Shown piece after piece: positions 1 through 8,793 of a stretch of 64,000 nucleotides of DNA. The stretch spans positions 62,001 through 126,000 of the forward strand of contig NZ_CALIXW010000035.1 of assembly GCF_938046015.1 (NCBI RefSeq), in the 5' to 3' direction. The notes beneath the pieces are model-generated. The model saw only the letters and a program-made list of their open reading frames with translations. It searched no databases and had not been told where the DNA came from. Positions within the stretch are counted from its first letter, which is position 1, and every line of letters starts with the position of its first letter. The translations under genes were made by a program, and so were the position numbers. The stretch is from an uncultured Porphyromonas sp. (GTDB taxonomy: Bacteria; Bacteroidota; Bacteroidia; Bacteroidales; Porphyromonadaceae).

Positions 1-1809
1 AGCGCGATGGGCGAGGATGGTGGCCTTAGCTCGGTCGTACTCCTCCTGGACGATGCGGCTGGCCTCCTGGTCGATGAGCTCGGCCGTCTTGTCGCTGTAG
101 GGCTTGGTGAGGCCATAGCCGTCGCTCTGCATGTCGTAGTAGTTGAGGTTCGGCAGGCGCTCACTCATGCCGTAGTAGGCTACCATAGCATAGGCGATCT
201 TGGTCGTATGCTCGAGGTCGTTGGCCGCGCCCGTAGAGATGCGCCCGAGGAGCAGCTCCTCGGCGGCGCGCCCTGCCAGAGTGGCGCATATCTGATCCCG
301 TAGGGCCTGGGTCGTGGTGATCTGTCGCTCCTCGGGGAGGTACCAGGCGGCGCCGAGGGCCTTACCTCGGGGGACGATGGTGACCTTGACCAGTGGGTTG
401 GCATAGCGCAGGTGCCAGCTGACGGTGGCGTGCCCTGCCTCGTGCAGGGCGATGCTGCGGCGCTCCTCCTCGGTGGTAATCTTGTTCTTCTTCTCCAGCC
501 CGCCGACGACGCGGTCGATGGCATTCATGAAGTCCTCACGGGAGACGAAGTCCTTACCCGCACGGGCAGCGATGAGGGCGGCCTCATTACAGATATTGGC
601 GATGTCCGCCCCCGAGAAGCCGGGGGTGCGACGAGCCAGCAGCTCGATGTCCACGGTCTCATCGATCTTCAGCGGACGTAGGTGGACGAGGAAGATCTCC
701 TTGCGGTCGTTGACGTCCGGTAGGTCTACGTAGATCTGTCGGTCGAAGCGTCCCGCACGCAGCAGCGCGGGGTCGAGGATCTCGGCGCGGTTGGTGGCCG
801 CCAGGATGATGATACCGCTATTGGTGCCGAAGCCGTCCATCTCGGTCAGCAGCTGGTTGAGCGTGTTCTCCCGCTCATCGTTGCCGCCGAGGCTGTTCTT
901 CTGGCCGCGGGCGCGTCCGATGGCGTCGATCTCGTCGATGAAGATGATGCAGGGGGCCTTCTGCTTGGCCGTCTCGAAGAGGTCACGCACACGGCTGGCC
1001 CCGACGCCGACGAACATCTCGACGAAGTCCGAGCCTGCGAGGGAGAAGAAGGGCACGTGTGCCTCGCCCGCCACAGCCTTAGCTAGCAGCGTCTTCCCCG
1101 TCCCTGGAGGGCCGACTAGCAGGGCTCCCTTGGGGATCTTACCCCCGAGCTGGGTGTACTTGGCAGGGTTCTTGAGGAAGTGGACGATCTCCTCGACCTC
1201 CTCCTTGGCCTCGTGCAGGCCGGCGACGTCCTTGAAGGTCACCGAGGCGGTATCCTTGTCGAAGAGGCGTGCCTTGCTCTTGCCGATGCTCAGCGCACCG
1301 CCCATGCCGCCGCCCATAGCACTGGACTGGCGGCGCAGCATGATGATCCAGAAGCCAATGATGATGACCAGCGGGAGGAAGTTCAGCACGAGGCTCAGCA
1401 GTCCCGAGCGGCTTTCCTTATACTGCACGCGTGCGCGTATGGCCTGCTCCTCGTAGAACTTGTCGAAGCGGTCGACGCTCGGAATCTCGGTCTCTATGCT
1501 GCGCGTGCGCTCGGGCTGGACACGACCGAAGATGGGGCTCTTGCCTACGCTGTAGAGGCTGTCGGACTGGCTGGGGCGCAGCATCCCCACAGCGGTGTGC
1601 TCGCCTCGATCGACGATGATCTTGCTGAAGGACTCCTGCTTGGCTAGGCGCTGGAACTCGTCCCAGCTCACGCTCTTGGTCTCGCCCGAGCCGCCGTCCC
1701 ATAGGAAGAGCGCGCCGAGGACCCCGAGGATGATGGCGTAGATCCAAAGCTCCTTACCGAAGAGGCTAAAGCCTCGGCGTGGCTTGTTTGGCTTACTTGA
1801 TTCTATCAT
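1..1809 (-). CDS. ftsH: FtsH ATP-dependent zinc metalloprotease (3' end beyond window)
   Basis: Membrane-anchored AAA+ protease that extracts and degrades misfolded membrane proteins and short-lived regulators. Reading the minus strand from the ATG at 1809, the frame is open to the window edge (603 residues, C-terminus missing, likely 50-90 residues). A short cytoplasmic N-terminus is followed by a first membrane segment (about residues 20-38), a periplasmic domain, and a second membrane segment (about 137-157). Then comes the AAA domain with Walker A GPPGTGKT (233-240) and Walker B FIDEID, and the M41 peptidase domain with the zinc motif HEAGH (456-460). It is transcribed divergently from tsaD. 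No clear TAnnTTTG promoter was found upstream; the closest match (minus-strand TACCTTTA at 1865-1872) has one mismatch. Identification is secure. Confidence 0.97.
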   Translation of the reverse strand, partial: MIESSKPNKPRRGFSLFGKELWIYAIILGVLGALFLWDGGSGETKSVSWDEFQRLAKQESFSKIIVDRGEHTAVGMLRPSQSDSLYSVGKSPIFGRVQPERTRSIETEIPSVDRFDKFYEEQAIRARVQYKESRSGLLSLVLNFLPLVIIIGFWIIMLRRQSSAMGGGMGGALSIGKSKARLFDKDTASVTFKDVAGLHEAKEEVEEIVHFLKNPAKYTQLGGKIPKGALLVGPPGTGKTLLAKAVAGEAHVPFFSLAGSDFVEMFVGVGASRVRDLFETAKQKAPCIIFIDEIDAIGRARGQKNSLGGNDERENTLNQLLTEMDGFGTNSGIIILAATNRAEILDPALLRAGRFDRQIYVDLPDVNDRKEIFLVHLRPLKIDETVDIELLARRTPGFSGADIANICNEAALIAARAGKDFVSREDFMNAIDRVVGGLEKKNKITTEEERRSIALHEAGHATVSWHLRYANPLVKVTIVPRGKALGAAWYLPEERQITTTQALRDQICATLAGRAAEELLLGRISTGAANDLEHTTKIAYAMVAYYGMSERLPNLNYYDMQSDGYGLTKPYSDKTAELIDQEASRIVQEEYDRAKATILAHRA

Positions 1810-2052
1810 GTTTATTCGTTGTTTGCTATCTGCACGGCTATCCTGGCGCGGACAGCACTAGATGTAAAGGTAACAAAAAACATGCCATCCCGGTTGCCCC
1901 TGTCAGCTCTGAGGCTGCTGGGTGAGCCTTCGGGGGCTCACATCCTGCGTCCTCGGCGGGCACCCTGTGCCGCCCTTAGCTGCCTCTGCGAGCGCTGTGG
2001 GGCGGGGCCCTCGACGAGCAGCGCGTGCGCGGAGCCCTTGCTGGGGCTAGGC

Positions 2053-2157
2053 TGACCGATATCCCTGGGGCAGCTGACTGATACCCATCGCGCGGCTGAG
2101 GGATACCCCTCGGCTAGGCTAAGGGATATCCGTCAGCGCTCTGAGGGATATCCGTGA
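2053..2157. repeat. 22-bp-period palindromic array A (5 units)
   Basis: Units begin at 2053, 2075, 2097, 2120 and 2142: TGACCGATATCCCTGG, TGACTGATACCCATCG, TGAGGGATACCCCTCG, TAAGGGATATCCGTCA, TGAGGGATATCCGTGA. Spacing is 22 bp with one 23-bp step, and all centres are TA. This is the most diverged array of the family and its polarity is unclear. It lies in the 495-bp divergent gap between ftsH and tsaD (1810-2304). Apart from the array and the tsaD -7 element I see nothing else in that gap. Confidence 0.85.
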
Positions 2158-2259
2158 TGAAGGTGAGGGGGAAGGGGGGACGGAGCCACCGCGCGCTCGC
2201 CGCGAGGAAGCCCCCTAGGACGAGCGGGCTGGCCCGTCCCGTGTACGCGGATATTGTCG

Positions 2260-2267
2260 TACTTTTG
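2260..2267 (+). promoter_or_regulatory. -7 promoter element of tsaD
   Basis: TACTTTTG fits the Bacteroidetes primary-sigma consensus TAnnTTTG. The predicted transcript start is near 2274, giving a leader of about 30 nt to the tsaD ATG. No good -33 TTTG is visible. Confidence 0.6.
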
Positions 2268-2304
2268 TGTAGACCCAGCTTAGGGCTGGGCGATCAAGAC
2301 AGTA

Positions 2305-3330
2305 ATGAAAGAAGAACCCATTATATTAGGTATAGAGAGCTCCTGCGACGACACCTCGGCGGCCGTGCTTCGCGGTCGTCAGCTGCTGAGCAATGTCATC
2401 GCCTCACAGGCCGTACATGCGGCCTACGGCGGCGTCGTACCCGAGCTCGCCTCCCGTGCCCACGAGCAGAACATCGTCCCCGTCGTCAGCGAGGCGATAC
2501 GTCGCGCGGGCATTCGCCCCGATGAGCTCGATGCCATCGCCTTCACCCGCGGCCCCGGACTGCTGGGCTCGCTGCTGGTGGGGACCAACTTTGCCAAGGG
2601 GCTCAGCCTCTCCCTCGGTATCCCCATGGTCGAGGTTAACCACCTGCATGCCCACGTGCTGGCGCACTTCATCGAGGAGGAGGGCGAGGAGCATCGTAGC
2701 CCCAGCTTCCCCTTCCTCTGCCTCCTGGTCTCGGGGGGCAACTCGCAGATCATCCTCGTGCGCTCGGCCTCCGATATGGAGATCATCGGGCAGACTATAG
2801 ACGATGCGGCGGGTGAGGCCTTCGACAAGTGTGCCAAGGTCATGGGCCTAGGCTACCCCGGAGGCCCCGTCGTCAATCGCCTGGCGAATGAGGGCGACCC
2901 CAAGGCCTTTGCCTTCAGCAAGCCTAACATCCCGGGCTATGACTATAGCTTCAGCGGGCTCAAGACCTCCTTCCTCTACACGCTGAGGGATGCGCTCGCG
3001 GAGAACCCCAACTTCATCGAGGAGCGTAAGGCCGACCTCTGCGCCTCGCTCCAGGCCACCGTCATCGATATCTTGATGAAGAAACTACGTGCCGCAGCCA
3101 AGGACCTCGGCATACGCCAGGTCGCCGTCGCCGGGGGCGTCTCGGCCAATACGGGGCTGCGTGCTGCCTTCGAGGATCATGCCCGCCGCTACGGCTGGGA
3201 GATCTTCATCCCGAAGTTCGCCTACACCACAGACAATGCTGCGATGGTGGCGATGAACGGGTACTTCAGCTACCTAGAGGGCAAGCGTACGGAGCTCGAT
3301 GCCGTGCCCTTCGCCCGCGTGACCATGTAG
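2305..3330 (+). CDS. tsaD: tRNA N6-threonylcarbamoyladenosine transferase TsaD
   Basis: Transfers the threonylcarbamoyl group to A37 of ANN-decoding tRNAs, with TsaB/TsaE/TsaC as partners elsewhere in the genome. The 341-residue length is typical. Seen: the N-terminal GIESSCDDTS motif of the ASKHA/Kae1 family, the metal-binding histidines H113 and H117 within VNHLHAHVLAH, the LVSGGNSQI phosphate-binding loop, and the C-terminal VAGGVSANTGLR and TTDNAAMVA motifs. The ATG start is supported by the upstream -7 element and by the family N-terminus. It is followed 43 bp later by a CinA-C gene, probably in the same transcript. Confidence 0.98.
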   Translation: MKEEPIILGIESSCDDTSAAVLRGRQLLSNVIASQAVHAAYGGVVPELASRAHEQNIVPVVSEAIRRAGIRPDELDAIAFTRGPGLLGSLLVGTNFAKGLSLSLGIPMVEVNHLHAHVLAHFIEEEGEEHRSPSFPFLCLLVSGGNSQIILVRSASDMEIIGQTIDDAAGEAFDKCAKVMGLGYPGGPVVNRLANEGDPKAFAFSKPNIPGYDYSFSGLKTSFLYTLRDALAENPNFIEERKADLCASLQATVIDILMKKLRAAAKDLGIRQVAVAGGVSANTGLRAAFEDHARRYGWEIFIPKFAYTTDNAAMVAMNGYFSYLEGKRTELDAVPFARVTM

Positions 3331-3373
3331 CCGCTCCAGGGGTGGCTACCTTACAGCTAAAGAGACTACAACT

Positions 3374-3895
3374 ATGGGACAGGAATCCGTGCTCCAGAGA
3401 CTCCGTGAGGAGCTGGAGCGTCAGCAGCTGACCGTCGCCACGGGTGAGAGCTGCACGCTAGGTCGCGTAGCCGCTAGCCTCGGCGCCCCCGCAGGGGCCT
3501 CGGGTTGGCTACGTGGAGGCATCCTCGCCTATCATCCCGAGCTCAAGGTCAGCCTCCTTGGGGTGCCCGAGCGCCTGATCGCTGAGCGCCATGTCGTCAG
3601 TGAGGAGGTCGCCCGCGCTATGGCCCGCGGCGCTGCCGAGCGCCTCGGCGCCGACCTCGGGCTCGGTACTACGGGGCTGGCAGGCCCCACAGGTGCCGAC
3701 GAGACCCACCCCGTAGGGATGATCTGCCTCGGTGCCTGGCTACGGCGCCCCAAGGGCTCCCCGCGTGAGGTCTCGCTCTGCCTCCACCTAGACGGCGATC
3801 GCACCGCCAATATCGAGGCCGCCGTAGAGGCGATGCACCAGCTCGCCTACAGCCTCATCACCTCCGACACGTCCGACGCGACGATCTACTACTAA
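3374..3895 (+). CDS. CinA C-terminal domain protein (PncC-type nicotinamide-nucleotide amidohydrolase)
   Basis: Stand-alone CinA-C domain, 173 residues. The family deamidates nicotinamide mononucleotide to nicotinate mononucleotide in NAD salvage. Seen: the N-terminal TGESCTLGRVA motif (family form AESCTGG), GASGWLRGGILAY, LGVPERLI and TTGLAGPTGADETHPVG. The N-terminal MoCF-like domain of long CinA proteins is absent. It sits between tsaD and a PDZ protein (6-bp gap) in a likely operon. The second glycine of the ESCTGG loop is replaced (ESCTLG), so activity should not be assumed, though the fold assignment is firm. Confidence 0.9.
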   Translation: MGQESVLQRLREELERQQLTVATGESCTLGRVAASLGAPAGASGWLRGGILAYHPELKVSLLGVPERLIAERHVVSEEVARAMARGAAERLGADLGLGTTGLAGPTGADETHPVGMICLGAWLRRPKGSPREVSLCLHLDGDRTANIEAAVEAMHQLAYSLITSDTSDATIYY

Positions 3896-3901
3896 TATGG
3901 T

Positions 3902-5302
3902 ATGAAGAAGTATCGTATCCTATCCTCGCTCTTCCTTAGCCTCACCTCAGCCCTCATCACCCTCGGCAGCCCCTCAGCTCTCAGCGCCCAGCAGCCCGAG
4001 CTCGTCTATCGTCTTGGCCTCGAGCAGCGCCCCACCAGCCCCACGAGCTGGGGGCAGGGCGCCGCGCACATCACGGCCCTCCAGCCCGAGAGCCCCGCGG
4101 CACGCGCTGGCCTTCGGGTCGGTGACCTCCTACTTAGCATCGATGGGGTAATGACTGCGGGGCTTAGTGCCCGCGAGGTAGACGAACTGCTGCAGCGCCC
4201 CACGGGGATGCACCTCGTGACGCTGCGCCGCCTCGGGCAGCCTAAGCCTGAGACCCTGCTCCTCATCCCTGAGGCGAAGAGTCGTGCAGCACGTACCGAG
4301 CGTGAGCTGGCACGTGCCTATGCCGCCTACAGCCCCGAGGACCAGGCGGAGTGGCCGCTGAGCTATCAGCTGAGCTACCAGGTGCAGCCGGGCTTTGACT
4401 TCGCTACGGTGCGTCGCTATGCCTTCGCGCCCTCCAGCGAGCAGAATAGAGAGCTGGACGATGCCCTCTACAGCATGATCGCCCGCCAGCTGCAGGCCCT
4501 TGGACTGCAGGAGGACAAGGCTGCGCCCGACCTCATCATCGAGTGCTACTACGAGCTGCAGCCTACGGCGAGCCCGCGCCTGGATGCCGCCAAGCCCGCC
4601 CAGAGCCTACGCTACCATCCCGAGGAGGAGCGCGTGCAGCTCTTGCCCATCATCCCCGAGGCAGGGCCCGACGAGGGCAGCTATCAGGTCAAGCTCAGCG
4701 TGCAGATGACGCGCCCCACCGAGCCGCAGCGCCCCGTATGGCTGGCCGAGACGCGCGAGGGGCTGAGCGAGCCGATGACGCTCAAGGACTTTGCCCGCTA
4801 CACGCTGCCCGTGATGCTGCGCCCCTTCCCCTTCGCCCCCAGTGGCAGCCGTCAGCACTTCACGGCCCGCTGCTCCCGCTACCTCTATACGGGGCTGCAC
4901 TACGCGCTCGAGGATCTAGGGCGTGTCGTGGAGGTGGAGGAGGCTTCGCCTGCCTTCGCAGCAGGCCTGCAGCCAGGGGATCGCATCCTCGCGATCAACG
5001 GCCGCACGCTAGGCGACATCGACCTCACGCGCCTCTCTGAGGAGTATCGCCGCTTCGTGCGGGAGACCGGGAGCTACCGTGAGGCAGGGCCCTTCGGCTA
5101 CTGGAGCCCCAAGGCCTACGGCGCGCTGCGTAAGGCCTTCGCCAGCCAGCCCTACAGCTACCTCTTTGCCTTCCGCCCCTATGTGAGCGAGGATCGGGGA
5201 GGCCTGCTGACCCTAGAGATCGAGCGCTCGGGCGAGCGCTACACGCTCCAGCTGCAGCCTGAGCTGCGGCAGGAGTCTACCCTCATTCCCTTAGACCAAT
5301 AG
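3902..5302 (+). CDS. secreted protein with two PDZ domains and a DUF4136-like middle domain
   Basis: 466 residues with an N-terminal signal peptide ending near LSAQQ (about residue 30), so the product is exported to the periplasm or as a surface-associated protein. PDZ-like domain 1 covers about residues 48-110 (SPAARAGLRVGDLLLSIDG). A middle region (about 160-310) contains FDFATVRRYAFAP and a conserved ADLIIECYYE-like strand typical of DUF4136 lipoproteins, though no lipobox cysteine is present. PDZ-like domain 2 covers about 335-400 (SPAFAAGLQPGDRILAINGR). No protease domain is visible, so it may be a scaffolding or substrate-binding protein. It begins 6 bp after the CinA-C gene and ends 4 bp before the CvfB-like gene, indicating one operon. 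The specific role is unknown. Confidence 0.8.
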   Translation: MKKYRILSSLFLSLTSALITLGSPSALSAQQPELVYRLGLEQRPTSPTSWGQGAAHITALQPESPAARAGLRVGDLLLSIDGVMTAGLSAREVDELLQRPTGMHLVTLRRLGQPKPETLLLIPEAKSRAARTERELARAYAAYSPEDQAEWPLSYQLSYQVQPGFDFATVRRYAFAPSSEQNRELDDALYSMIARQLQALGLQEDKAAPDLIIECYYELQPTASPRLDAAKPAQSLRYHPEEERVQLLPIIPEAGPDEGSYQVKLSVQMTRPTEPQRPVWLAETREGLSEPMTLKDFARYTLPVMLRPFPFAPSGSRQHFTARCSRYLYTGLHYALEDLGRVVEVEEASPAFAAGLQPGDRILAINGRTLGDIDLTRLSEEYRRFVRETGSYREAGPFGYWSPKAYGALRKAFASQPYSYLFAFRPYVSEDRGGLLTLEIERSGERYTLQLQPELRQESTLIPLDQ

Positions 5303-5306
5303 CTAG

Positions 5307-6176
5307 ATGAATAGTGAGCCCCAAGCGCTGAAGACCTATCAGCTCGGGCGCATGCAGCGCCTACCCATCCTACGCCTCGTCTCCATAGGCGCCTACCTCG
5401 ACGGCGGGATACAGGACATCCTCCTGCCGCTCAGGTATCTGCCCAAGGACGCAAAGGTGGGGGATGAGGTAGAGGTCTTCGTCTACCACGACAATGAAGG
5501 GCGCCTCATCGCCACGACGATGCGCCCGCTAGCCCAGGTGGGCGAGGTGGCCTTCCTGCGCTGCGCTAGCGTCTCCGAGGCAGGCGCCTTCATGGAGTGG
5601 GGCATACACCGTGATCTCTTCGTCCCCTTCCGCGAGCAGAGCAGCAAGATGCTCCTCGGCTACAGCTACGCCGTCTATCTCTACGTCGACCAGATGAGTG
5701 GGAAGATCGTCGGCTCGGCACGCCTCTCCAAGCACCTTGGGGGCAGCCCTGCGGACTATGCCCCCGGCTCGCTGGTGCACTGTATCGTCACCGAGCAGCA
5801 CGAGGAGGGCTACCGCTGCGTCATCGAGGGGCGGCACTGGGGCTTCGTATATACAGATGCGGCCCCGCGCATGCTTCGCCGTGGCGAGCAGCTCGAGGCC
5901 TACGTGGTGCGGGTACGAGAGGATAATAAGGTCGACCTATCGCTTAGGCCGGTGGGCTATGCCAAGGTGGACGGCGCTCAGGAGCGGCTTCTCGAGCTGC
6001 TGGAGCAGGCGGGCGGACAGCTGCCCCTCGGGGATAAGAGCCCTGCCGAGGAGATCCTGCGGCAGACGGGCATGAGTAAGAAGACCTTCAAGATGGCCCT
6101 AGGGGCGCTCTACAAGGCACGCCGTATCGAGCTAAGCCCTACGTCGGTACGCCTCAGCAAGGAGGGTAAGCGATGA
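5307..6176 (+). CDS. CvfB-like S1 RNA-binding protein
   Basis: 289 residues. The order is an N-terminal S1-like domain (YQLGRMQRLPILRLV, then DGGIQDILLPLRYLP), further S1-type beta-barrel domains (ECASVSEAGAFMEWGIHRDLFVPFREQ is the family hallmark region), and a C-terminal winged-helix segment (about 225-285, EEILRQTGMSKKTFKMALGAL). This is the architecture of the CvfB family, which was described as a virulence-related RNA-binding regulator in Staphylococcus. It lies 4 bp after the PDZ gene, and its TGA overlaps the ATG of pabB (ATGA), suggesting translational coupling. RNA target unknown. Confidence 0.88.
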   Translation: MNSEPQALKTYQLGRMQRLPILRLVSIGAYLDGGIQDILLPLRYLPKDAKVGDEVEVFVYHDNEGRLIATTMRPLAQVGEVAFLRCASVSEAGAFMEWGIHRDLFVPFREQSSKMLLGYSYAVYLYVDQMSGKIVGSARLSKHLGGSPADYAPGSLVHCIVTEQHEEGYRCVIEGRHWGFVYTDAAPRMLRRGEQLEAYVVRVREDNKVDLSLRPVGYAKVDGAQERLLELLEQAGGQLPLGDKSPAEEILRQTGMSKKTFKMALGALYKARRIELSPTSVRLSKEGKR

Positions 6177-7171
6177 GCGCCCTCCTCGTGCCCTCGCCCC
6201 AGGCCGCCCAGGTGCTGGAGCAGATGAATGAGGCCTCGCTACGCGGTGAGGCCTTCTTCTTTGCCCTGGACTTCGAGCTGCGGGAGGCGCTCTTCGAGTT
6301 GCGTCCCCTCGAGCAGCGAGTGCCGCGCTACTTCTTCTCCCTCCCAGGCTACAGCACGCCGAGCCCTACCGTGGAGCGGCGTCCTCGGCTGGATCTCGTC
6401 CCGACGGTAGAGCCGCTGGAGCGCTACCGCGAGCGCTTCGATCGGGTGCACAGAGGGCTGATGCATGGGGATAGCTTCCTCGTGAACCTCGCCCTAAGGA
6501 CGCCCGTCGAGCTCGAGGCCACGCTGGAGGAGGTCTACGTCTCGAGCCGTGCGGACTACCGCCTCCTCGTGCCTGGGCGCTTCGTCTCCTTCTCGCCCGA
6601 GTGCTTCGTGCGGCTCGAGGGCGAGCGTCTCAGCACCTATCCGATGAAGGGCACGATCGACGCCCGCCTGCCTGATGCGGCGGAGCGCCTACGCTCGGAC
6701 TATAAGGAGAGCTGCGAGCACCATACCATCGTCGACCTGATGCGCAATGACCTGAGCCGTGTGGCAGAGCGGGTGCGCGTCGAGCGCTTCAAGTACCTCA
6801 CCGAGCTCGCGACCTCGCGCGGACCGCTGCTGCAGATGAGCTCAGAGGTCGTCGGGCGCATCGACCGCAGTGCGCTGCGCCTCGGGGATCTTCTCCTGGA
6901 GCTGCTGCCTGCGGGCTCGATTAGTGGCGCGCCTAAGGGGGCGACGCTGGAGCTCATCCGCAGCGCCGAGGGTACGCCTCGCGGCTTCTATACGGGGGTG
7001 TGGGGTTACTTCGATGGGGAGCGCCTGGATACGGCCGTACTCATTCGCTACCTCGAGTACGAGGCGGAGACGGGGCGCTACTACTATCGCTCGGGGGGCG
7101 GCATCACCATCAACAGCCAGGCGGAGGACGAGTGGCGCGAATGCCTGCAGAAGATCTACATCCCGCAGTAG
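6173..7171 (+). CDS. pabB: aminodeoxychorismate synthase component I (PabB)
   Basis: Chorismate-binding enzyme that makes 4-amino-4-deoxychorismate for folate synthesis, with a glutamine amidotransferase (PabA) that is not in this window. It has 332 residues and lacks the long N-terminal domain of E. coli PabB, as is common in this phylum. Seen: PMKGT (the PxKGT lysine that separates ADC synthase from anthranilate synthase, which has alanine there), EHHTIVDLMRNDL, GSISGAPKGATLELI, and GFYTGVWGYFDG followed by GGITINS. The start overlaps the preceding gene by 4 bp. The partner pabC follows after a 127-bp gap. Confidence 0.95.
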   Translation: MSALLVPSPQAAQVLEQMNEASLRGEAFFFALDFELREALFELRPLEQRVPRYFFSLPGYSTPSPTVERRPRLDLVPTVEPLERYRERFDRVHRGLMHGDSFLVNLALRTPVELEATLEEVYVSSRADYRLLVPGRFVSFSPECFVRLEGERLSTYPMKGTIDARLPDAAERLRSDYKESCEHHTIVDLMRNDLSRVAERVRVERFKYLTELATSRGPLLQMSSEVVGRIDRSALRLGDLLLELLPAGSISGAPKGATLELIRSAEGTPRGFYTGVWGYFDGERLDTAVLIRYLEYEAETGRYYYRSGGGITINSQAEDEWRECLQKIYIPQ

Positions 7172-7298
7172 GCCTGTGTGCCCAAGGTCCCCCCTTTATT
7201 CCTCCCCTCTGCTCCTATATTCCTGCTCCCTTGCCCCACAAAGGTCGGAGCGCTCATCAGTTCTATGCGTCGAAGTCTCCCCTTAGCCTAGCCAAGCC

Positions 7299-7985
7299 TT
7301 GCCTACACAAGACCTACATCCCTCACTGCGCCCTTGCCGCTATCTCGAGACCCTAGGGCTGCGGGGCGGGCAGCCGCATGCTCTGGAGCTGCACCGCGAT
7401 CGGGTGCGCCGTACGCTGCTCCATGCAGGAGGGACGCCCGAGGGGCATCCACTCCTGGAGGAGCTTGTCCCCGAGCGCCTGGTGGCGCGTCTCAAAGCAG
7501 AGCTAGGGGAGGGCTACTGCGCCGATCAGCTCTACCGCCTGAGCTATAGCTACGACCGCGAGGGGATGCAGGAGCTGCGCTGCCTCGCCTACGTGCCGCG
7601 CAGGCTGCAGCGGCTCATACTCTGGGAGCTGCCCGAGGGCTTCGACTACAGCTATAAGTATGCCGATCGTAGCTTCTTCGATGCCGTGCAGGCGGAGCTA
7701 CAGCAGGGGGAGCTACCGCTTTTCGTGCGCCCTGATGGGAGCCTGAGCGATACGAGCTATACCAATATCGTGCTGTGGACGGCGGCGGGCTATAGGACGC
7801 CCGAGCGCCCGCTGCTGGAGGGGACGGAGCGCAGGAGGCTCCTCGAGGCGGGGCGAATCAGTGTCGCGCCGCTGAGCGTGGCAGGCCTCTCGGCCTGCCG
7901 TGGCGTCTATCTGATCAATGCGATGATGCCGCTGGAGTCGGCACCGCTCCTCCCGCCGCCCGAGCTCGTCATACGGCGCGTATAG
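7299..7985 (+). CDS. pabC: aminodeoxychorismate lyase-like class IV aminotransferase (PabC)
   Basis: PLP enzyme predicted to convert aminodeoxychorismate to 4-aminobenzoate plus pyruvate, completing the step begun by PabB. 228 residues from a TTG start; no in-frame ATG precedes the conserved N-terminus (LETLGLRGGQPHALELHRDRV), so the start is uncertain by about 10 residues. Seen: the PLP lysine K120 in SYKYADRSFFDA, the DTSYTNIVLW motif, and PLLEGTERRRLL. The 3' end overlaps the convergent comF-like gene by 17 bp. The 127-bp gap before it holds short pyrimidine-rich DNA with no recognised element. Class IV aminotransferases can be mis-assigned (branched-chain enzymes), but context and length favour PabC. 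Confidence 0.88.
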   Translation: MPTQDLHPSLRPCRYLETLGLRGGQPHALELHRDRVRRTLLHAGGTPEGHPLLEELVPERLVARLKAELGEGYCADQLYRLSYSYDREGMQELRCLAYVPRRLQRLILWELPEGFDYSYKYADRSFFDAVQAELQQGELPLFVRPDGSLSDTSYTNIVLWTAAGYRTPERPLLEGTERRRLLEAGRISVAPLSVAGLSACRGVYLINAMMPLESAPLLPPPELVIRRV

Positions 7986-8790
7986 CCACCGCGGCGACGA
8001 AGACGTGTACCTCCGCCACGCCTGCCTCCTCCAGTAGATCACAGAGGGCATGCAGTGTCGAGCCCGTCGTCAGGAGGTCGTCCACGAGGAGGACACGCTG
8101 GCCCTGTAGCACCCCTTGCTGCAGGGCTGCTTTATTTAGGTAGAAGGCCTGCTGGGCGTTGAGCATGCGCTGCTGTCGGTGGAGCGTGGTCTGCGAATGG
8201 CTCCCGCGGTAGCGCCCTAGGTAGTCGGCGCGGGCGGGGCAGCCGTAGTAGGCGGCGAGCGCCTCGGCCAGTAGCATCGCTTGGTTGTAGCCGCGGTAGG
8301 CGAGACGCTGGGGCTCTATCGGTACGGGGAGGATGAGGTCGATGTCGCCTCGCTGGGGACGGAGGCGGCCCTCGCTGAGGGTGGTGCGGACGATGAAGGG
8401 GGCGAGCTCGCGGTAGCCCGAGTACTTGAGGGAGGTGATCAGGCGGTGGCTGTCCTCGTCATGGTGGTAGATGGTGAGGGCTGAGAGGCTGCGGATGAGG
8501 GGCGAGCCTAGGAGGCGCTCGCTGGCTGAGGTGTGCTCCTCATGGTAGCGGGGCAGACGGCTGGCGCACTCGAGGCAGAGGCAGCGCTCACTACGCCCTA
8601 GGCGCCGCCCGCAGATCGCGCAGGGACGTGGATAGAAGAGATCTAGGATGAGGCCAAGGCTGAGCCGTGCCCAGCGGCCTAGGACGGAGCGGCTCTGGGG
8701 CGCCTGCTCTGCTGGGGGCGCTTGCTCCCGCGGCCTTGACGGCTCTTGCCGCGGCTGCTGCCCGTGGGCTCCCTCCTTAGGCTGGCTCAT
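7969..8790 (-). CDS. ComF-family phosphoribosyltransferase-like protein
   Basis: 273 residues. A long Pro/Gln/Glu-rich N-terminus (about 1-45) precedes a zinc-ribbon with two CxxC pairs (CAICGRRL...CLCLEC, about 57-76) and a C-terminal phosphoribosyltransferase domain with the PRPP loop VLLVDDLLTTGST and the RGYNQA motif typical of ComF. Family members take part in DNA uptake or PriA-linked helicase functions in some bacteria; the role here is inferred only by family. It lies 3 bp downstream of recX on the same strand and overlaps pabC tail-to-tail by 17 bp. An internal start could remove the low-complexity N-terminus. Confidence 0.9.
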   Translation of the reverse strand: MSQPKEGAHGQQPRQEPSRPREQAPPAEQAPQSRSVLGRWARLSLGLILDLFYPRPCAICGRRLGRSERCLCLECASRLPRYHEEHTSASERLLGSPLIRSLSALTIYHHDEDSHRLITSLKYSGYRELAPFIVRTTLSEGRLRPQRGDIDLILPVPIEPQRLAYRGYNQAMLLAEALAAYYGCPARADYLGRYRGSHSQTTLHRQQRMLNAQQAFYLNKAALQQGVLQGQRVLLVDDLLTTGSTLHALCDLLEEAGVAEVHVFVAAVAIRAV

Positions 8791-8793
8791 CGC